64,000 nucleotides of DNA from Orlajensenia stereocauli (GCF_039548895.1 NZ_JBCLVG010000002.1), one strand, 5' to 3'. Counted from the first letter of the stretch, positions 8,491-17,010 are shown. A program made the numbers and translations. Notes: a model not told the origin generated them from the letters alone.

Positions 8491-9873
8491 GTGATGAGCG
8501 CAACGGATGCCGCTGAGCCTGCGGGTGCTGGTGTCGCGGATGGCGGCGCTGCTGCCGCTGCTGGCGCTGCTGACGCGGCCGATGGTGCGGGCGCCGGTGT
8601 GGCCGGTGCCGGTGTCGCGGCATCCGTCGCAGTGTCGGTCACGGCATCCGGCAGCGCATCAGGGAGTGCGCGTGCAGCGACGATGTTCGACGTCGCGCGG
8701 GTGGCCGGCGTCTCGCACCAGACCGTCTCGAGGGTGCTCAACAACCTGCCGGGCGTGCGCGCCTCGACCCGGGTGCGGGTGGAGCACGCGATGGCGGAAC
8801 TCTCCTACGTGCCGTCGCCGGCAGCCCGCACGCTGGCGTCGCGCCGCTCGCAGACCATCGGCCTGATCCAGGCCGGCCGGCCGGACTACGGACCGTCGAA
8901 TGCCGCGCTCGCCTTCAACGAGGCCGCCCACGCCGCCAACTACACGGTGACGCAGGCCGGTATGCGCGAGTTCGACGCCGCCTCGCTGCGGGCCGCCGTG
9001 CAGATGATGGTGCGCCACAACGTCGAGGCCATCGTGCTCATCTCGGGCGAGCGGCAGGCGCTCGACATCATCCGCGGCATCGAGCGGTCGGTGCCGTTGG
9101 TCGCCGTCTCCTCCGAGGACGTCGGGGGCTTCCACCGCGTGGCCATGAACCAGTACGAGGGCGCACGCCTCGCGGTGGAGCACCTCATCTCGCTCGGGCA
9201 TACCGACATCGTGCACATCGCCGGTCCAGCCGACTCGATGGACGCCACCGAGCGCGTGCGGGCGTGGGGCGACACCCTCGCCGAGCACGGCCTGTCGCAG
9301 CGTCCGGCGATCATCGGCGACTGGCAGTCGACGAGCGGCTATGCGGCCGGGCAGGCGCTGGTCGATGCGGCCGGTACCGGTACCGGTACCGGTGCTGGTG
9401 CTGGTGCTGGTGTTGGTGCTGGCGCTGGTGCTGGTGTTGGTGCTGGCGCTGGTGGTGGAGCTGGCGCCGAGGCTGGTGCTGGTGCCGCGGGCGCCGGCGG
9501 TGCTGGCGTCGGTGTTGCTGGTGCTGGTGCTGGAGCTGCCGGTGGCGGCGCTGACGCAGCGGCGGCCGCGCTCCCCAGTGCCATCTTCGTCGGCAACGAC
9601 CAGATGGCGCTCGGTGTGCTGCACGCCCTCCGCGATGCCGGCATCCGTGTGCCGGAGGACGTGAGCGTCATGGGATTCGACGACATCCCCGAGGCGGCGC
9701 ACTTCGCGCCTCCGCTCACCACCATGCGGCAGGACTTCTCGGCGCTCGGACGCGACATCATGGCCACGGTGCTCGACGTACTCGACGACGAGCAGCACGC
9801 CGACGACCGCGCGAGTCGCGTCTCGGAGCTCATCGTGCGCGAGAGCACCGCCCCGCCACGCGCCGGCGCCTGA
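8491..9873 (+). CDS. LacI-family regulator with two low-complexity Ala/Gly expansions
   Basis: A LacI/GalR-family repressor of 460 residues, about 120 longer than usual. The helix-turn-helix (MFDVARVAGVSHQTVSRVL) starts only near residue 65, after an Ala/Gly/Val-rich leader. The effector domain carries a Gly/Ala-rich stretch at about residues 295-360, just before the conserved LPSAIFVGNDQMALG strand, where the paralogue at 15847 has a short loop. The DNA there is an imperfect GGTGCT/GGTACC hexanucleotide repeat (9373-9570). GTG at 8491 or ATG at 8494 follows GAGGGGGA; an internal start nearer the helix-turn-helix cannot be excluded. It lies between two pentose transporters and probably binds the GTTA-CG-TAAC operators. 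Confidence 0.85.
   Translation: MMSATDAAEPAGAGVADGGAAAAAGAADAADGAGAGVAGAGVAASVAVSVTASGSASGSARAATMFDVARVAGVSHQTVSRVLNNLPGVRASTRVRVEHAMAELSYVPSPAARTLASRRSQTIGLIQAGRPDYGPSNAALAFNEAAHAANYTVTQAGMREFDAASLRAAVQMMVRHNVEAIVLISGERQALDIIRGIERSVPLVAVSSEDVGGFHRVAMNQYEGARLAVEHLISLGHTDIVHIAGPADSMDATERVRAWGDTLAEHGLSQRPAIIGDWQSTSGYAAGQALVDAAGTGTGTGAGAGAGVGAGAGAGVGAGAGGGAGAEAGAGAAGAGGAGVGVAGAGAGAAGGGADAAAAALPSAIFVGNDQMALGVLHALRDAGIRVPEDVSVMGFDDIPEAAHFAPPLTTMRQDFSALGRDIMATVLDVLDDEQHADDRASRVSELIVRESTAPPRAGA
9373..9570 (+). repeat. Hexanucleotide (GGTGCT-like) expansion inside the LacI gene
   Basis: About 200 nt of imperfect GGTACC then GGTGCT, GGTGTT and GGCGCT units, read in frame as Gly-Thr then Gly-Ala/Gly-Val. 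The reading frame is kept. It looks like slippage growth in a surface loop. Confidence 0.85.
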
Positions 9874-9903
9874 GGTTCGGTTCGCCCGGTGGTCGCGGCG
9901 CAC

Positions 9904-9959
9904 TTGCGCCCCTGCGCCCCTGCGCCACTGCGCCCCTGCGCAACTGCGCGCCTGCGCTT
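9904..9959. repeat. 8-bp tandem repeat, seven units
   Basis: Seven consecutive 8-bp units close to CTGCGCCC run from 9904 to 9959, with most variation in the last two bases of the unit. It is noncoding and directly follows the lacI-family gene. Confidence 0.9.
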
Positions 9960-10011
9960 GCGTGCCCTCGCGCCCACTCCGGATGCCGCGAGTCGGCCGA
10001 CCGCCGCTCTC

Positions 10012-10074
10012 GGCGGTGTTTCGATGGTCTGGCGGGGGTTCCTGCACCCGCCGAGCCACCGATACCCCGCCGAG
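10012..10074. repeat. Palindromic intergenic repeat A, copy 1
   Basis: A long imperfect hairpin: the left arm GGCGGTGTTTCGATGGTC plus TGGCGGG pairs with CCCGCCGAGCCACCGAT plus ACCCCGCC, with CCTGCA near the loop. Similar sequences at 17040 and 18343 also stand just after genes. No coding capacity and no transposase nearby. Confidence 0.8.
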
Positions 10075-10093
10075 TCCAAGCGCCGGCGTGTTC

Positions 10094-10152
10094 GGCCCGC
10101 CTTTGGCGCGGGGGCCCATGGGGCGACGCGGGCCGCTGCGCAAGGTGGGCCC
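10094..10152. repeat. Palindromic intergenic repeat B, copy 1
   Basis: About 59 bp bounded by GGCCCGCCTT and AAGGTGGGCC, with internal GGGCCCATGGGG and CGGGCC blocks. The ends can pair. Other copies are at 15631 and 20164. Confidence 0.8.
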
Positions 10153-10302
10153 GAGCGCGGCCGAGGGCCTCGAGCGCGCCGGTCGACGGCATCCGCGGCC
10201 AGTATGCGCCCGAAGCGGGCCGCCAATATGAGCGCTCACATTGCGAATTGCAACGGATGCATAACGACCCGGAAACTGGGGGCACATCTCGGCGGATGCC
10301 TA

Positions 10303-10332
10303 TTGTGAACCCTCACATGTTATCGCTAACAT
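10303..10332 (+). promoter_or_regulatory. ytfQ promoter and LacI-family operator
   Basis: ATGTTATCGCTAACAT at 10317-10332 is a 16-bp dyad with a single mismatched pair, close to the araD operators. TTGTGA (10303-10308) and TAACAT (10327-10332), 18 bp apart, could be -35 and -10, so the operator would overlap the -10 as at araD. Confidence 0.7.
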
Positions 10333-10422
10333 TTCGAGCACGACCAGAATGGCCTGGTCGCCCGGCACCGAGAATCGCAGCACGTTCCCCGCCGGGACAC
10401 TGAACAAGGAGGTTTGGTAGAG

Positions 10423-11406
10423 ATGAAGAAGATCATCGGATTGGCCGCGGCCGGAGCATTGCTCCTCGCCCTCGCCGGCTGTGCAGATGGCGGCGGCAGC
10501 GCCGAGTCAGAAGGACCCAAGGAGCTCAGCGACCTCACCGTCGGCTTCGCCCAGGTCGGTGCCGAGAGCGGATGGCGCACCGCGAACACCAAGGACATCC
10601 AGGACTCCTTCGAGGAGGCCGGCATCCCGCTCAAGTTCTCCGACGCGCAGCAGAAGCAGGAGAACCAGATCAAGGCGATCCGCTCGTACATCCAGCAGCA
10701 GGTCGACGTGATCGCCTTCTCGCCGGTCGTCGAGACCGGATGGGACGCCGTGCTCAACGAGGCGAAGGACGCGGGCATCCCCGTCGTGCTCACCGACCGC
10801 GCGGTCGATTCCAAGGACGAGTCGCTCTACGTCTCGTTCCTCGGCTCCGACTTCGTGGAGGAGGGGAAGAAGGCAGGCGACTGGGCCCTCGCCGAGTTCG
10901 CCGAGGCCACTGAGCCGGTCGAGATCATCCAGCTCGAGGGCACCACGGGCTCCGCTCCGGCCATCGACCGTGGCGAGGGCTTCGCCGCCGCAATCGCGGC
11001 GGACCCCAACCTCGAGGTCGTTGCCTCGCAGACCGGCGACTTCACCCGTGCGGGCGGAAAGCAGGTCACTGAGGCTCTGCTCAAGTCCAACCCGGGCGTC
11101 GACCTGATCTACGCGCACAACGACGACATGGGCCTGGGCGCGATCGAGGCCATCGAGGCCGCCGGTCTCGTTCCCGGCAAGGACATCAAGATCGTCACGG
11201 TCGACGCTGTGAAGGACGGCATGCAGGCCCTCGCCGACGGCAAGATCAACTTCATCGTGGAGTGCTCGCCGCTTCTCGGCAAGCAGCTCATCGAGATCGT
11301 CGAGCAGATCAACAACGGCGAGACCCCCGAGAAGCGCATCATCACGGAGGAGACGACCTTCACCCAGGAGCAGGCCATCGAGGCCCTGCCCGACCGCCAG
11401 TACTGA
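10423..11406 (+). CDS. ytfQ: YtfQ-like sugar-binding lipoprotein
   Basis: A 327-residue binding lipoprotein with a lipobox ending LALAGC (Cys20). The mature part begins LTVGFAQVGAESGWRTANT and contains QQKQENQIKAIRSYI, SPVVETGWD and YAHNDDMGLGAI, the pattern of YtfQ galactofuranose-binding proteins. Some actinobacterial members bind arabinofuranose. ATG at 10423 is 10 nt after a perfect AAGGAGG (10406-10412). It is the first gene of the ytfQRT-yjfF operon. In this arabinose locus I expect L-arabinofuranose or short arabinan products as ligand, but the sequence does not prove it. Confidence 0.9.
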   Translation: MKKIIGLAAAGALLLALAGCADGGGSAESEGPKELSDLTVGFAQVGAESGWRTANTKDIQDSFEEAGIPLKFSDAQQKQENQIKAIRSYIQQQVDVIAFSPVVETGWDAVLNEAKDAGIPVVLTDRAVDSKDESLYVSFLGSDFVEEGKKAGDWALAEFAEATEPVEIIQLEGTTGSAPAIDRGEGFAAAIAADPNLEVVASQTGDFTRAGGKQVTEALLKSNPGVDLIYAHNDDMGLGAIEAIEAAGLVPGKDIKIVTVDAVKDGMQALADGKINFIVECSPLLGKQLIEIVEQINNGETPEKRIITEETTFTQEQAIEALPDRQY

Positions 11407-11454
11407 GCACGAACGGTCCGGTCGGCCTCGGCTGAGCGGCACCATCTGACGGTG

Positions 11455-11492
11455 ACGGATGCCGGCCGGCTGCGTGAGCGGCCGGCATCCGT
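11455..11492 (+). terminator. Stem-loop between ytfQ and ytfR
   Basis: A perfect 14-bp stem from 11455-11468 (ACGGATGCCGGCCG) with 11479-11492, loop of 10 nt, followed by TTCCTCCC. It lies in the 305-nt gap between binding protein and ATPase, mirroring the hairpin at 5441 in the first transporter. Otherwise I see only the ytfR leader in this gap. Confidence 0.7.
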
Positions 11493-11711
11493 TCCTCCCA
11501 CGAACGGCGGCGAGTGCTGCCGCCTGGGGCGACACGCCCTCGGTGGGTGCGCGGTGTCCATGCCGCGCACCCGCCACACTCGAACGACACGTGAGACCCG
11601 CGGCATCCGGTGCCGCACGCACTGAACGCACGATCAGCACGATCAGCTGGAACGCACGAAACGCACCGCAGCACCACCAGAACCACAGCCCCTCGACGGA
11701 GAGAGACGAGC

Positions 11712-13457
11712 ATGCCAGACCCCACCGCGACCACTCCGGTCGTGGAGATGACCGACATCTCCATCTCCTTCCCGGGCGTGAAGGCCCTCGACGGCGTCAG
11801 CTTCCGCATGTTCCCGGGCGAGGTGCACTCGCTCATGGGCGAGAACGGCGCCGGAAAATCCACGCTCATCAAGGCGCTCACCGGTGTCTACACGGTGGAC
11901 TCCGGCACCATCACGCTCGGGGGAGCGGATGTCGCCTTCGCCAGCCCCGCCCAGGCTCAGGATGCCGGCATCAGCACCGTTTACCAGGAGGTCAACCTCC
12001 TCGCCAACCTCACCGTGGCCGAGAACATCATGCTCGGCCGCGAGCCCCGCCGCTTCGGCGGCATCAACTGGAAGCTGATGCGCCAGCAGGCCGCGAAGCA
12101 CCTCGCCGGACTGCACCTCGACATCGACCCCGGCTCGCTGCTGGGCGATCACTCCCTCGCCGTGCAGCAGCTCGTCGCCATCGCGCGGGCCATCAACATC
12201 GACGCCAAGGTGCTCATCCTCGACGAGCCCACCTCGAGCCTCGACGCCGACGAGGTCGCCGAGCTGTTCCGCGTCATCCGCTCGCTCAAGGCGGCCGGCA
12301 CGGCCATCCTCTTCGTCTCGCACTTCCTCGACCAGGTCTACGAGATCTCGGATCGCCTCACGGTGCTGCGCAACGGCGCGCTCGTGGGGGAGTACCTCAC
12401 CGAGGAGATCCTGCGCATCGAACTCGTGCAGAAGATGATCGGCAAGGAGCTCACAGCCCTCGACGACCTCGAGAAGAAGGCTCGTGAGGCCACGGCAGGC
12501 GAGAGCGACGAGGTGCCGTTCATCCAGGCGATCGGCCTCGGACGCAAGGGCGCCATCGAGCCGATCGACCTCAAGGTGCACGAGGGCGAGGTGGTGGGCC
12601 TCGCCGGTCTCCTCGGCTCCGGACGTACCGAGCTCGCCCGCATCCTCTCGGGCATCGACCGATCGGATGCCGGGGAGCTGCGCATCGCCGGAGCCCCGAC
12701 GCGCTTCCGCACACCGCGCCAGGCGCTCTCGAAGCGGGTGGCCTACTCGTCGGAGAACCGCCGCTCAGAGGGCATCGTCGACGAGCTCACCGTGCGCGAC
12801 AACATCATCCTGGCGCTGCAGGCCGACCGCGGCTGGGCCCGGCCCATCCCGAAGCGCCGACAGGACGAACTGACGCAGAGCTACATCGACGCCTTCAACA
12901 TCCGCCCCGCCAACCCCGACGCTCTCGTGCGCAACCTCTCGGGCGGCAACCAGCAGAAGGTGCTGCTCGCGCGCTGGCTCGCGGTGGCGCCGCGCCTGCT
13001 CATCCTCGACGAGCCCACCCGCGGCATCGACGTGGGGGCGAAGGCCGAGATCCAGAAGCTCGTCGTGAACCTCGCCGAGAACGGACTCTCCGTCGTCTTC
13101 ATCTCGGCGGAGCTCGAAGAGGTGCTGCGACTTTCGCACCGCATCGCCGTGATGCGCGACCGCCGCATGGTCGCCGACCTCGAGAACGATGACCTCACCG
13201 TCGACTCGCTGCTGTCGCTGATCGCGGAGGGGTCGAGCCCTGATCCTCTCGTCGAGACGGTGGCGGATGCCGGTCCTCCCGTGGCCGGCGGGCTTGGTGG
13301 CGCGGCTGGTGCTGGTGCTGGTGCTGGTGCCGGGCCGGCGGCATCCGTTCCGTCCGCCGCATCCGACACCCCTGTGTCTTCCTCAACCGACACCCCGAAC
13401 GACCCGAACGACCCGACCGACCCGACCGACCCGACCACCCCTGGAGCGTCCTCATGA
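11712..13457 (+). CDS. ytfR: YtfR-like sugar ABC transporter ATPase with disordered tail
   Basis: A 581-residue double ATPase. Domain 1 has GENGAGKST and LILDEPTSSLDADEV. Domain 2 has the degenerate GLLGSGRTE, the signature LSGGNQQK and LILDEPTRGIDVGAKAE. Family members are about 500 residues; the extra C-terminal ~70 residues are low complexity, first Gly/Ala repeats from GGTGCT units (around 13307-13334), then Ser/Thr/Asp/Pro with DPTDPT repeats. The stop overlaps the permease start (ATGA). ATG at 11712 follows ACGGAGAGAGA and begins the conserved domain. It energises import by the YtfT/YjfF pair. Confidence 0.92.
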   Translation: MPDPTATTPVVEMTDISISFPGVKALDGVSFRMFPGEVHSLMGENGAGKSTLIKALTGVYTVDSGTITLGGADVAFASPAQAQDAGISTVYQEVNLLANLTVAENIMLGREPRRFGGINWKLMRQQAAKHLAGLHLDIDPGSLLGDHSLAVQQLVAIARAINIDAKVLILDEPTSSLDADEVAELFRVIRSLKAAGTAILFVSHFLDQVYEISDRLTVLRNGALVGEYLTEEILRIELVQKMIGKELTALDDLEKKAREATAGESDEVPFIQAIGLGRKGAIEPIDLKVHEGEVVGLAGLLGSGRTELARILSGIDRSDAGELRIAGAPTRFRTPRQALSKRVAYSSENRRSEGIVDELTVRDNIILALQADRGWARPIPKRRQDELTQSYIDAFNIRPANPDALVRNLSGGNQQKVLLARWLAVAPRLLILDEPTRGIDVGAKAEIQKLVVNLAENGLSVVFISAELEEVLRLSHRIAVMRDRRMVADLENDDLTVDSLLSLIAEGSSPDPLVETVADAGPPVAGGLGGAAGAGAGAGAGPAASVPSAASDTPVSSSTDTPNDPNDPTDPTDPTTPGASS

Positions 13458-14500
13458 CCGCGGCCCTCGCCCGCTTCGCCGGCACCCGCATCTTCTGGCC
13501 GATCGTGCTGCTCGTCGTGCTGCTCGTGATCAACCTGATCGCATTCCCCGGCTTCTTCACCATCACCATCAAGAACGGGCACCTGTTCGGCAGCCTCATC
13601 GACATCCTGCGGAACGGCGCCCCGACGCTCATCATCGCGGTCGGCATGACCCTGGTCATCGCCACCCGCGGCATCGACCTCTCGGTCGGAGCCGTCTGCG
13701 CCATCTCGGGTGCCGTCGCCGCGGCGATCATCCTCGGCTCGCCCGACCCGGGCAACCCCGGCGTCGTGGCTGTGGCCGTCGCGGTGAGCCTCGGCATCAG
13801 CCTGGTGCTCGGCGTCTGGAACGGCTTCCTCGTGGCAGTGCTCGGCATCCAACCGATCATCGCGACCCTCATCCTGATGACGGCGGGCCGCGGCATCGCC
13901 ATGCTCATCACCGAGGGCCAGATCATCACGGTCAACAGCGCCCCGTTCAAGACCCTCGGCTCTGGCTCGCTGTTCGGGCTCCCGGTATCCGTCATCATCG
14001 CGGCCGTCATCTTCGCGTTCGCCGCGCTCATCACCCGGCGCTCAGCGCTCGGGCTGCTCATCGAGTCTGTCGGCATCAACCCCGAGGCCAGCCGCCAGGC
14101 GGGTGTGCGCTCGCGCGGCCTCCTGTTCACGGTCTACGCCTTCTGCGCCCTGTCGGCCGGCATCGCGGGCCTCATCCTCACGTCGAACCAGACGGCGGCG
14201 GATGCGAACAACACCGGCCTGTTCATCGAGCTCGACGCGATCCTCGCCGTCGTCATCGGCGGCACCTCCCTCGCGGGTGGCCGCTATTCGCTGGCCGGAA
14301 CCCTCGTGGGAGCCCTCGTCATCCAGACGCTGGTGACCACGGTCTACACGGTCGGCATCCCGCCGATCGCCACGATGGTGTTCAAGGCCGCCGTCGTCAC
14401 GGCCGTCTGCCTGCTGCAGTCTCCGGCCACGAACGCCGCCTTCGCGCGCTGGCGTCGATCACTCAGCATCCGTGCCGGAAAGGGGGCGGCCGCATCATGA
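13454..14500 (+). CDS. ytfT: YtfT-like sugar ABC transporter permease
   Basis: A 348-residue membrane permease of the RbsC-like family with many hydrophobic segments and the blocks VIATRGIDLSVGAV, NPEASRQAGV and IGGTSLAGGRYSL. It forms the membrane channel as a heterodimer with the YjfF-like protein, as in the E. coli YtfT/YjfF pair. ATGA overlaps at both ends (with ytfR and yjfF) imply coupled translation and 1:1 subunits. Confidence 0.92.
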   Translation: MTAALARFAGTRIFWPIVLLVVLLVINLIAFPGFFTITIKNGHLFGSLIDILRNGAPTLIIAVGMTLVIATRGIDLSVGAVCAISGAVAAAIILGSPDPGNPGVVAVAVAVSLGISLVLGVWNGFLVAVLGIQPIIATLILMTAGRGIAMLITEGQIITVNSAPFKTLGSGSLFGLPVSVIIAAVIFAFAALITRRSALGLLIESVGINPEASRQAGVRSRGLLFTVYAFCALSAGIAGLILTSNQTAADANNTGLFIELDAILAVVIGGTSLAGGRYSLAGTLVGALVIQTLVTTVYTVGIPPIATMVFKAAVVTAVCLLQSPATNAAFARWRRSLSIRAGKGAAAS

Positions 14501-15549
14501 GCTCCGTTCAGACGCACACGCCTCCCACCCCCGGCAGCGCATCCGCCGCCGGAACTCCGAACGCCGCCGTGCGTGCAGCCGGCAGGATCCGCGACACTCT
14601 GCGCAGCCCCAAGTACGGGCCGGTTCTGGTCACGGCATCCCTGCTCATCCTCGTCTTCATCGTCGGCGGCACCCGCTACCGCGGCTTCTTCTCCGCCCAG
14701 GTGATCGTCAACCTGTTCGTCGACAACGCCTACCTGCTGGTGCTCGCCGTCGGCATGACCTTCGTGATCCTCACCGGCGGCATCGACCTGTCGGTGGGCG
14801 CGGTGCTGGCCCTCTCGGGCATCATCACGGCGTCTCTGCTGCAGGCCGGATGGGCACCCGGCGTCGTGATCCCGCTCATCCTGGTGCTCACATCCGTTCT
14901 CGGACTCCTCGTCGGCCTCATGGTGCACGTCTTCAAGGTGCAGCCGTTCATCGCGACGCTCGCGGCCATGTTCCTGGCGCGCGGCCTCTGCTACGTGATC
15001 AGCAAGGACTCGATCTCGATCACCGACCCCGTGTTCGTGGCGCTCGCGCAGGCGCGCATCCCGCTCGGTGGCCGCGTGTCGATGACGTGGAGCGTGGTGA
15101 TCGCGATCGTCGTCGTGATCGTCGCCGTCATCGTGCTGCAGTACTCGCGCCTCGGCCGCACGGTCTACGCCATCGGCGGCAGCGAGCAGTCGGGCGTGCT
15201 CATGGGTCTGCCCGTCGCCCGCACCAAGGTGCTGGTCTACGTGATCAGCGGATTCTGCGCCGGACTCAGCGGCATCCTGTACACCTTCTATACGCTCTCG
15301 GGCTACTCGCTCACGGCCATCGGCACCGAGCTCGATGCGATCGCGGCCGTCGTGATCGGCGGCACCCTGCTCACCGGCGGCTACGGATTCGTGCTCGGCT
15401 CGGTGCTCGGCGTGCTGGTGCTGGGCGTCATCCAGACGATCATCACCTTCGAGGGCACGCTGTCGTCATGGTGGACGCGCATCTTCATCGGCGCCCTGCT
15501 GCTCGTGTTCATCATCCTGCAGAAGGTGCTCACAGCGAGGCGACGGTGA
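14497..15549 (+). CDS. yjfF: YjfF-like sugar ABC transporter permease
   Basis: A 350-residue permease, second membrane subunit of the YtfQRT-YjfF importer. It shows VILTGGIDLSVGAV, YAIGGSEQSGVLMGL and VVIGGTLLTGGYG. About 40 Ser/Thr/Ala/Pro-rich residues precede the first membrane segment. ATG at 14497 overlaps the ytfT stop. Last gene of the operon; repeat B follows within 100 nt. Confidence 0.92.
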   Translation: MSSVQTHTPPTPGSASAAGTPNAAVRAAGRIRDTLRSPKYGPVLVTASLLILVFIVGGTRYRGFFSAQVIVNLFVDNAYLLVLAVGMTFVILTGGIDLSVGAVLALSGIITASLLQAGWAPGVVIPLILVLTSVLGLLVGLMVHVFKVQPFIATLAAMFLARGLCYVISKDSISITDPVFVALAQARIPLGGRVSMTWSVVIAIVVVIVAVIVLQYSRLGRTVYAIGGSEQSGVLMGLPVARTKVLVYVISGFCAGLSGILYTFYTLSGYSLTAIGTELDAIAAVVIGGTLLTGGYGFVLGSVLGVLVLGVIQTIITFEGTLSSWWTRIFIGALLLVFIILQKVLTARRR

Positions 15550-15846
15550 TGCGGGCGTCGTCGACGGATGCCGGAGTCGGTGCGCGGCCGTTGCGCGGCG
15601 TCGCGCGGCATCGGACGCGTCCCCCGCTCCGGCCCACCTTTCATGGAGTGGCCCATGGTGGAGCGCGGGCCAGTGCGCCGAAGGTGGACCGCGCCGGATC
15701 CACGGACCCGCGGGTGCTCGTGTTCGTGCGCGAACGCGCGTGCTCGCTTCGCGTCCGCGCCGCTGCACGGCCGCATCCGTTGCAGGACAGATAATGAGCA
15801 CACCAAGCAACGCGCGACGAGCGCCAGGTAGGAGCCGACGGAGCCG
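15550..15846. other. Gap with repeat B and the leader of the second lacI gene
   Basis: Almost 300 nt with no supportable gene. It holds repeat B copy 2 at 15631-15690. I see no clear operator of the GTTA-CG-TAAC type here, so self-regulation of the second LacI protein through that site is not evident. Confidence 0.7.
15631..15690. repeat. Palindromic intergenic repeat B, copy 2
   Basis: Bounded by GGCCCACCTTT and AAGGTGGACC with inner GGCCCATGGTG and GCGGGCC, matching the copies at 10094 and 20164. The ends pair into a hairpin. Confidence 0.8.
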
Positions 15847-16941
15847 GTGAGTACGGACGACGACAAAGCGCGCGTCGCGAACATCTTCGATGTCGCGCGC
15901 CTCGCCGGTGTGTCGCACCAGACCGTCTCGCGGGTGCTCAACGACCTGCCGAACGTGCGTCCCGCGACGCGGCTGCGGGTCGAGCAGGCCATCAAGCAGC
16001 TGCGCTACGTGCCGTCGCCGGCCGCCCGCGCACTCGTCACGCGCCGCTCGCGCACCCTCGGCCTCATCACCGCCGGGCGACCTGACTACGGCCCGTCTTC
16101 GGCGGCGCTCAACTTCAACGAGGCCGCGCGCGAGGCCCGCTACGCCGTGAGCATGGCGAGCATGATCGAGTCGGATGCCGTGCTCCTCCGCGCAGCCGTC
16201 GAGATGCTGCTGCGCCAGAACGTCGAGGCGATCGTGCTCATCGCGGCCGAGCGCCGGGCCATCGAGGCCGTCGAGGCGCTCGAACTCGGGGTGCCCCTGG
16301 TGGCTGTCGCCTCGGAGGGCGGGGGAGCGGCGGGGTCCGCGGGATCCGTCCCCGCCGCGTCGTTCGTCGCTGGAGCGGCATCCGGAGCCGCAAGCACCTC
16401 GCATCGCGTCGCGATCGATCAGTACGGCGGAGCGCGGACTGCCGTGGAGCACCTCATCGCGCTGGGGCACCGCGAGATCCGGCACCTCGGCGGGCCCATC
16501 GACTCCATGGACGCGGCCGAGCGCCTGCGCGGCTGGCGCGACGTGCTCTCGGAGAACAACCTCGTCGCGCGCGAGCCGCTCGTGGGCGACTGGCAGCCGT
16601 CGAGCGGCAACGCCCTCGGAGCCTCGCTGGCGACGGATGCCGAGGCCACGGCCGTCTTCGCCGCGAACGACCAGATGGCGCTCGGCCTCATTCACGCCCT
16701 CGAGCGGGCCGGGCGCCGCGTGCCGGCAGACATGAGCGTCATCGGATTCGACGACATCCCCGAGGCCGCCTTCTTCGCGCCGCCGCTATCGACCATGCGG
16801 CAGGACTTCGACGGCCTCGGCCGCGACATCATGGCCACGGTGCTCGACGTGCTCCGCGACGAGCAGGCGCCCGACCCCACCCGCCGAGCCCCCGAGCTCG
16901 TGCTGCGCGCGTCGACGGCGCCGCCTCGCTCCGCCCGCTAG
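15847..16941 (+). CDS. LacI-family regulator, paralogue of the 8491 gene
   Basis: A 364-residue LacI/GalR-family repressor. The helix-turn-helix (FDVARLAGVSHQTVSRVLND) is almost identical in its recognition helix to that of the 8491 protein, and the two match through the effector domain (RSRTLGLITAGRPDYGPSS, FDDIPEAAFFAPPLSTMRQ). Here the Gly/Ala/Ser-rich insertion is at a different place, about residues 158-183, between two core strands. The GTG start has only a weak ribosome binding site. The shared helix suggests that both repressors recognise the same operators, with the different effector domains giving different inducers. Confidence 0.88.
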   Translation: MSTDDDKARVANIFDVARLAGVSHQTVSRVLNDLPNVRPATRLRVEQAIKQLRYVPSPAARALVTRRSRTLGLITAGRPDYGPSSAALNFNEAAREARYAVSMASMIESDAVLLRAAVEMLLRQNVEAIVLIAAERRAIEAVEALELGVPLVAVASEGGGAAGSAGSVPAASFVAGAASGAASTSHRVAIDQYGGARTAVEHLIALGHREIRHLGGPIDSMDAAERLRGWRDVLSENNLVAREPLVGDWQPSSGNALGASLATDAEATAVFAANDQMALGLIHALERAGRRVPADMSVIGFDDIPEAAFFAPPLSTMRQDFDGLGRDIMATVLDVLRDEQAPDPTRRAPELVLRASTAPPRSAR

Positions 16942-16972
16942 CCGCGACTGGCGGCGGTGCCCCGCTGCCGCG

Positions 16973-17010
16973 CCCACCGCCCGCCCACCGCCCGCCGCCC
17001 GCCGGCCGCC
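16973..17010. repeat. CGCCCACCGCC low-complexity stretch
   Basis: A short run of CCGCCCGCCCACC-like units directly after the second lacI-family gene. Noncoding. Confidence 0.6.

Larger units (their letters stand above)
9874..10422. other. Intergenic region with tandem repeat, repeat A, repeat B and the ytfQ promoter
   Basis: This 549-nt gap contains no gene I can support. It holds seven units of an 8-bp tandem repeat (9904-9959), a copy of palindromic repeat A (10012-10074), a copy of palindromic repeat B (10094-10152), and the promoter and operator of the ytfQ-like gene. Confidence 0.8.

Noticed and set aside
9904..9959. Short direct repeats as a possible CRISPR or iteron origin
   Set aside because: An 8-bp unit without spacers is a minisatellite, and no replication gene is near.
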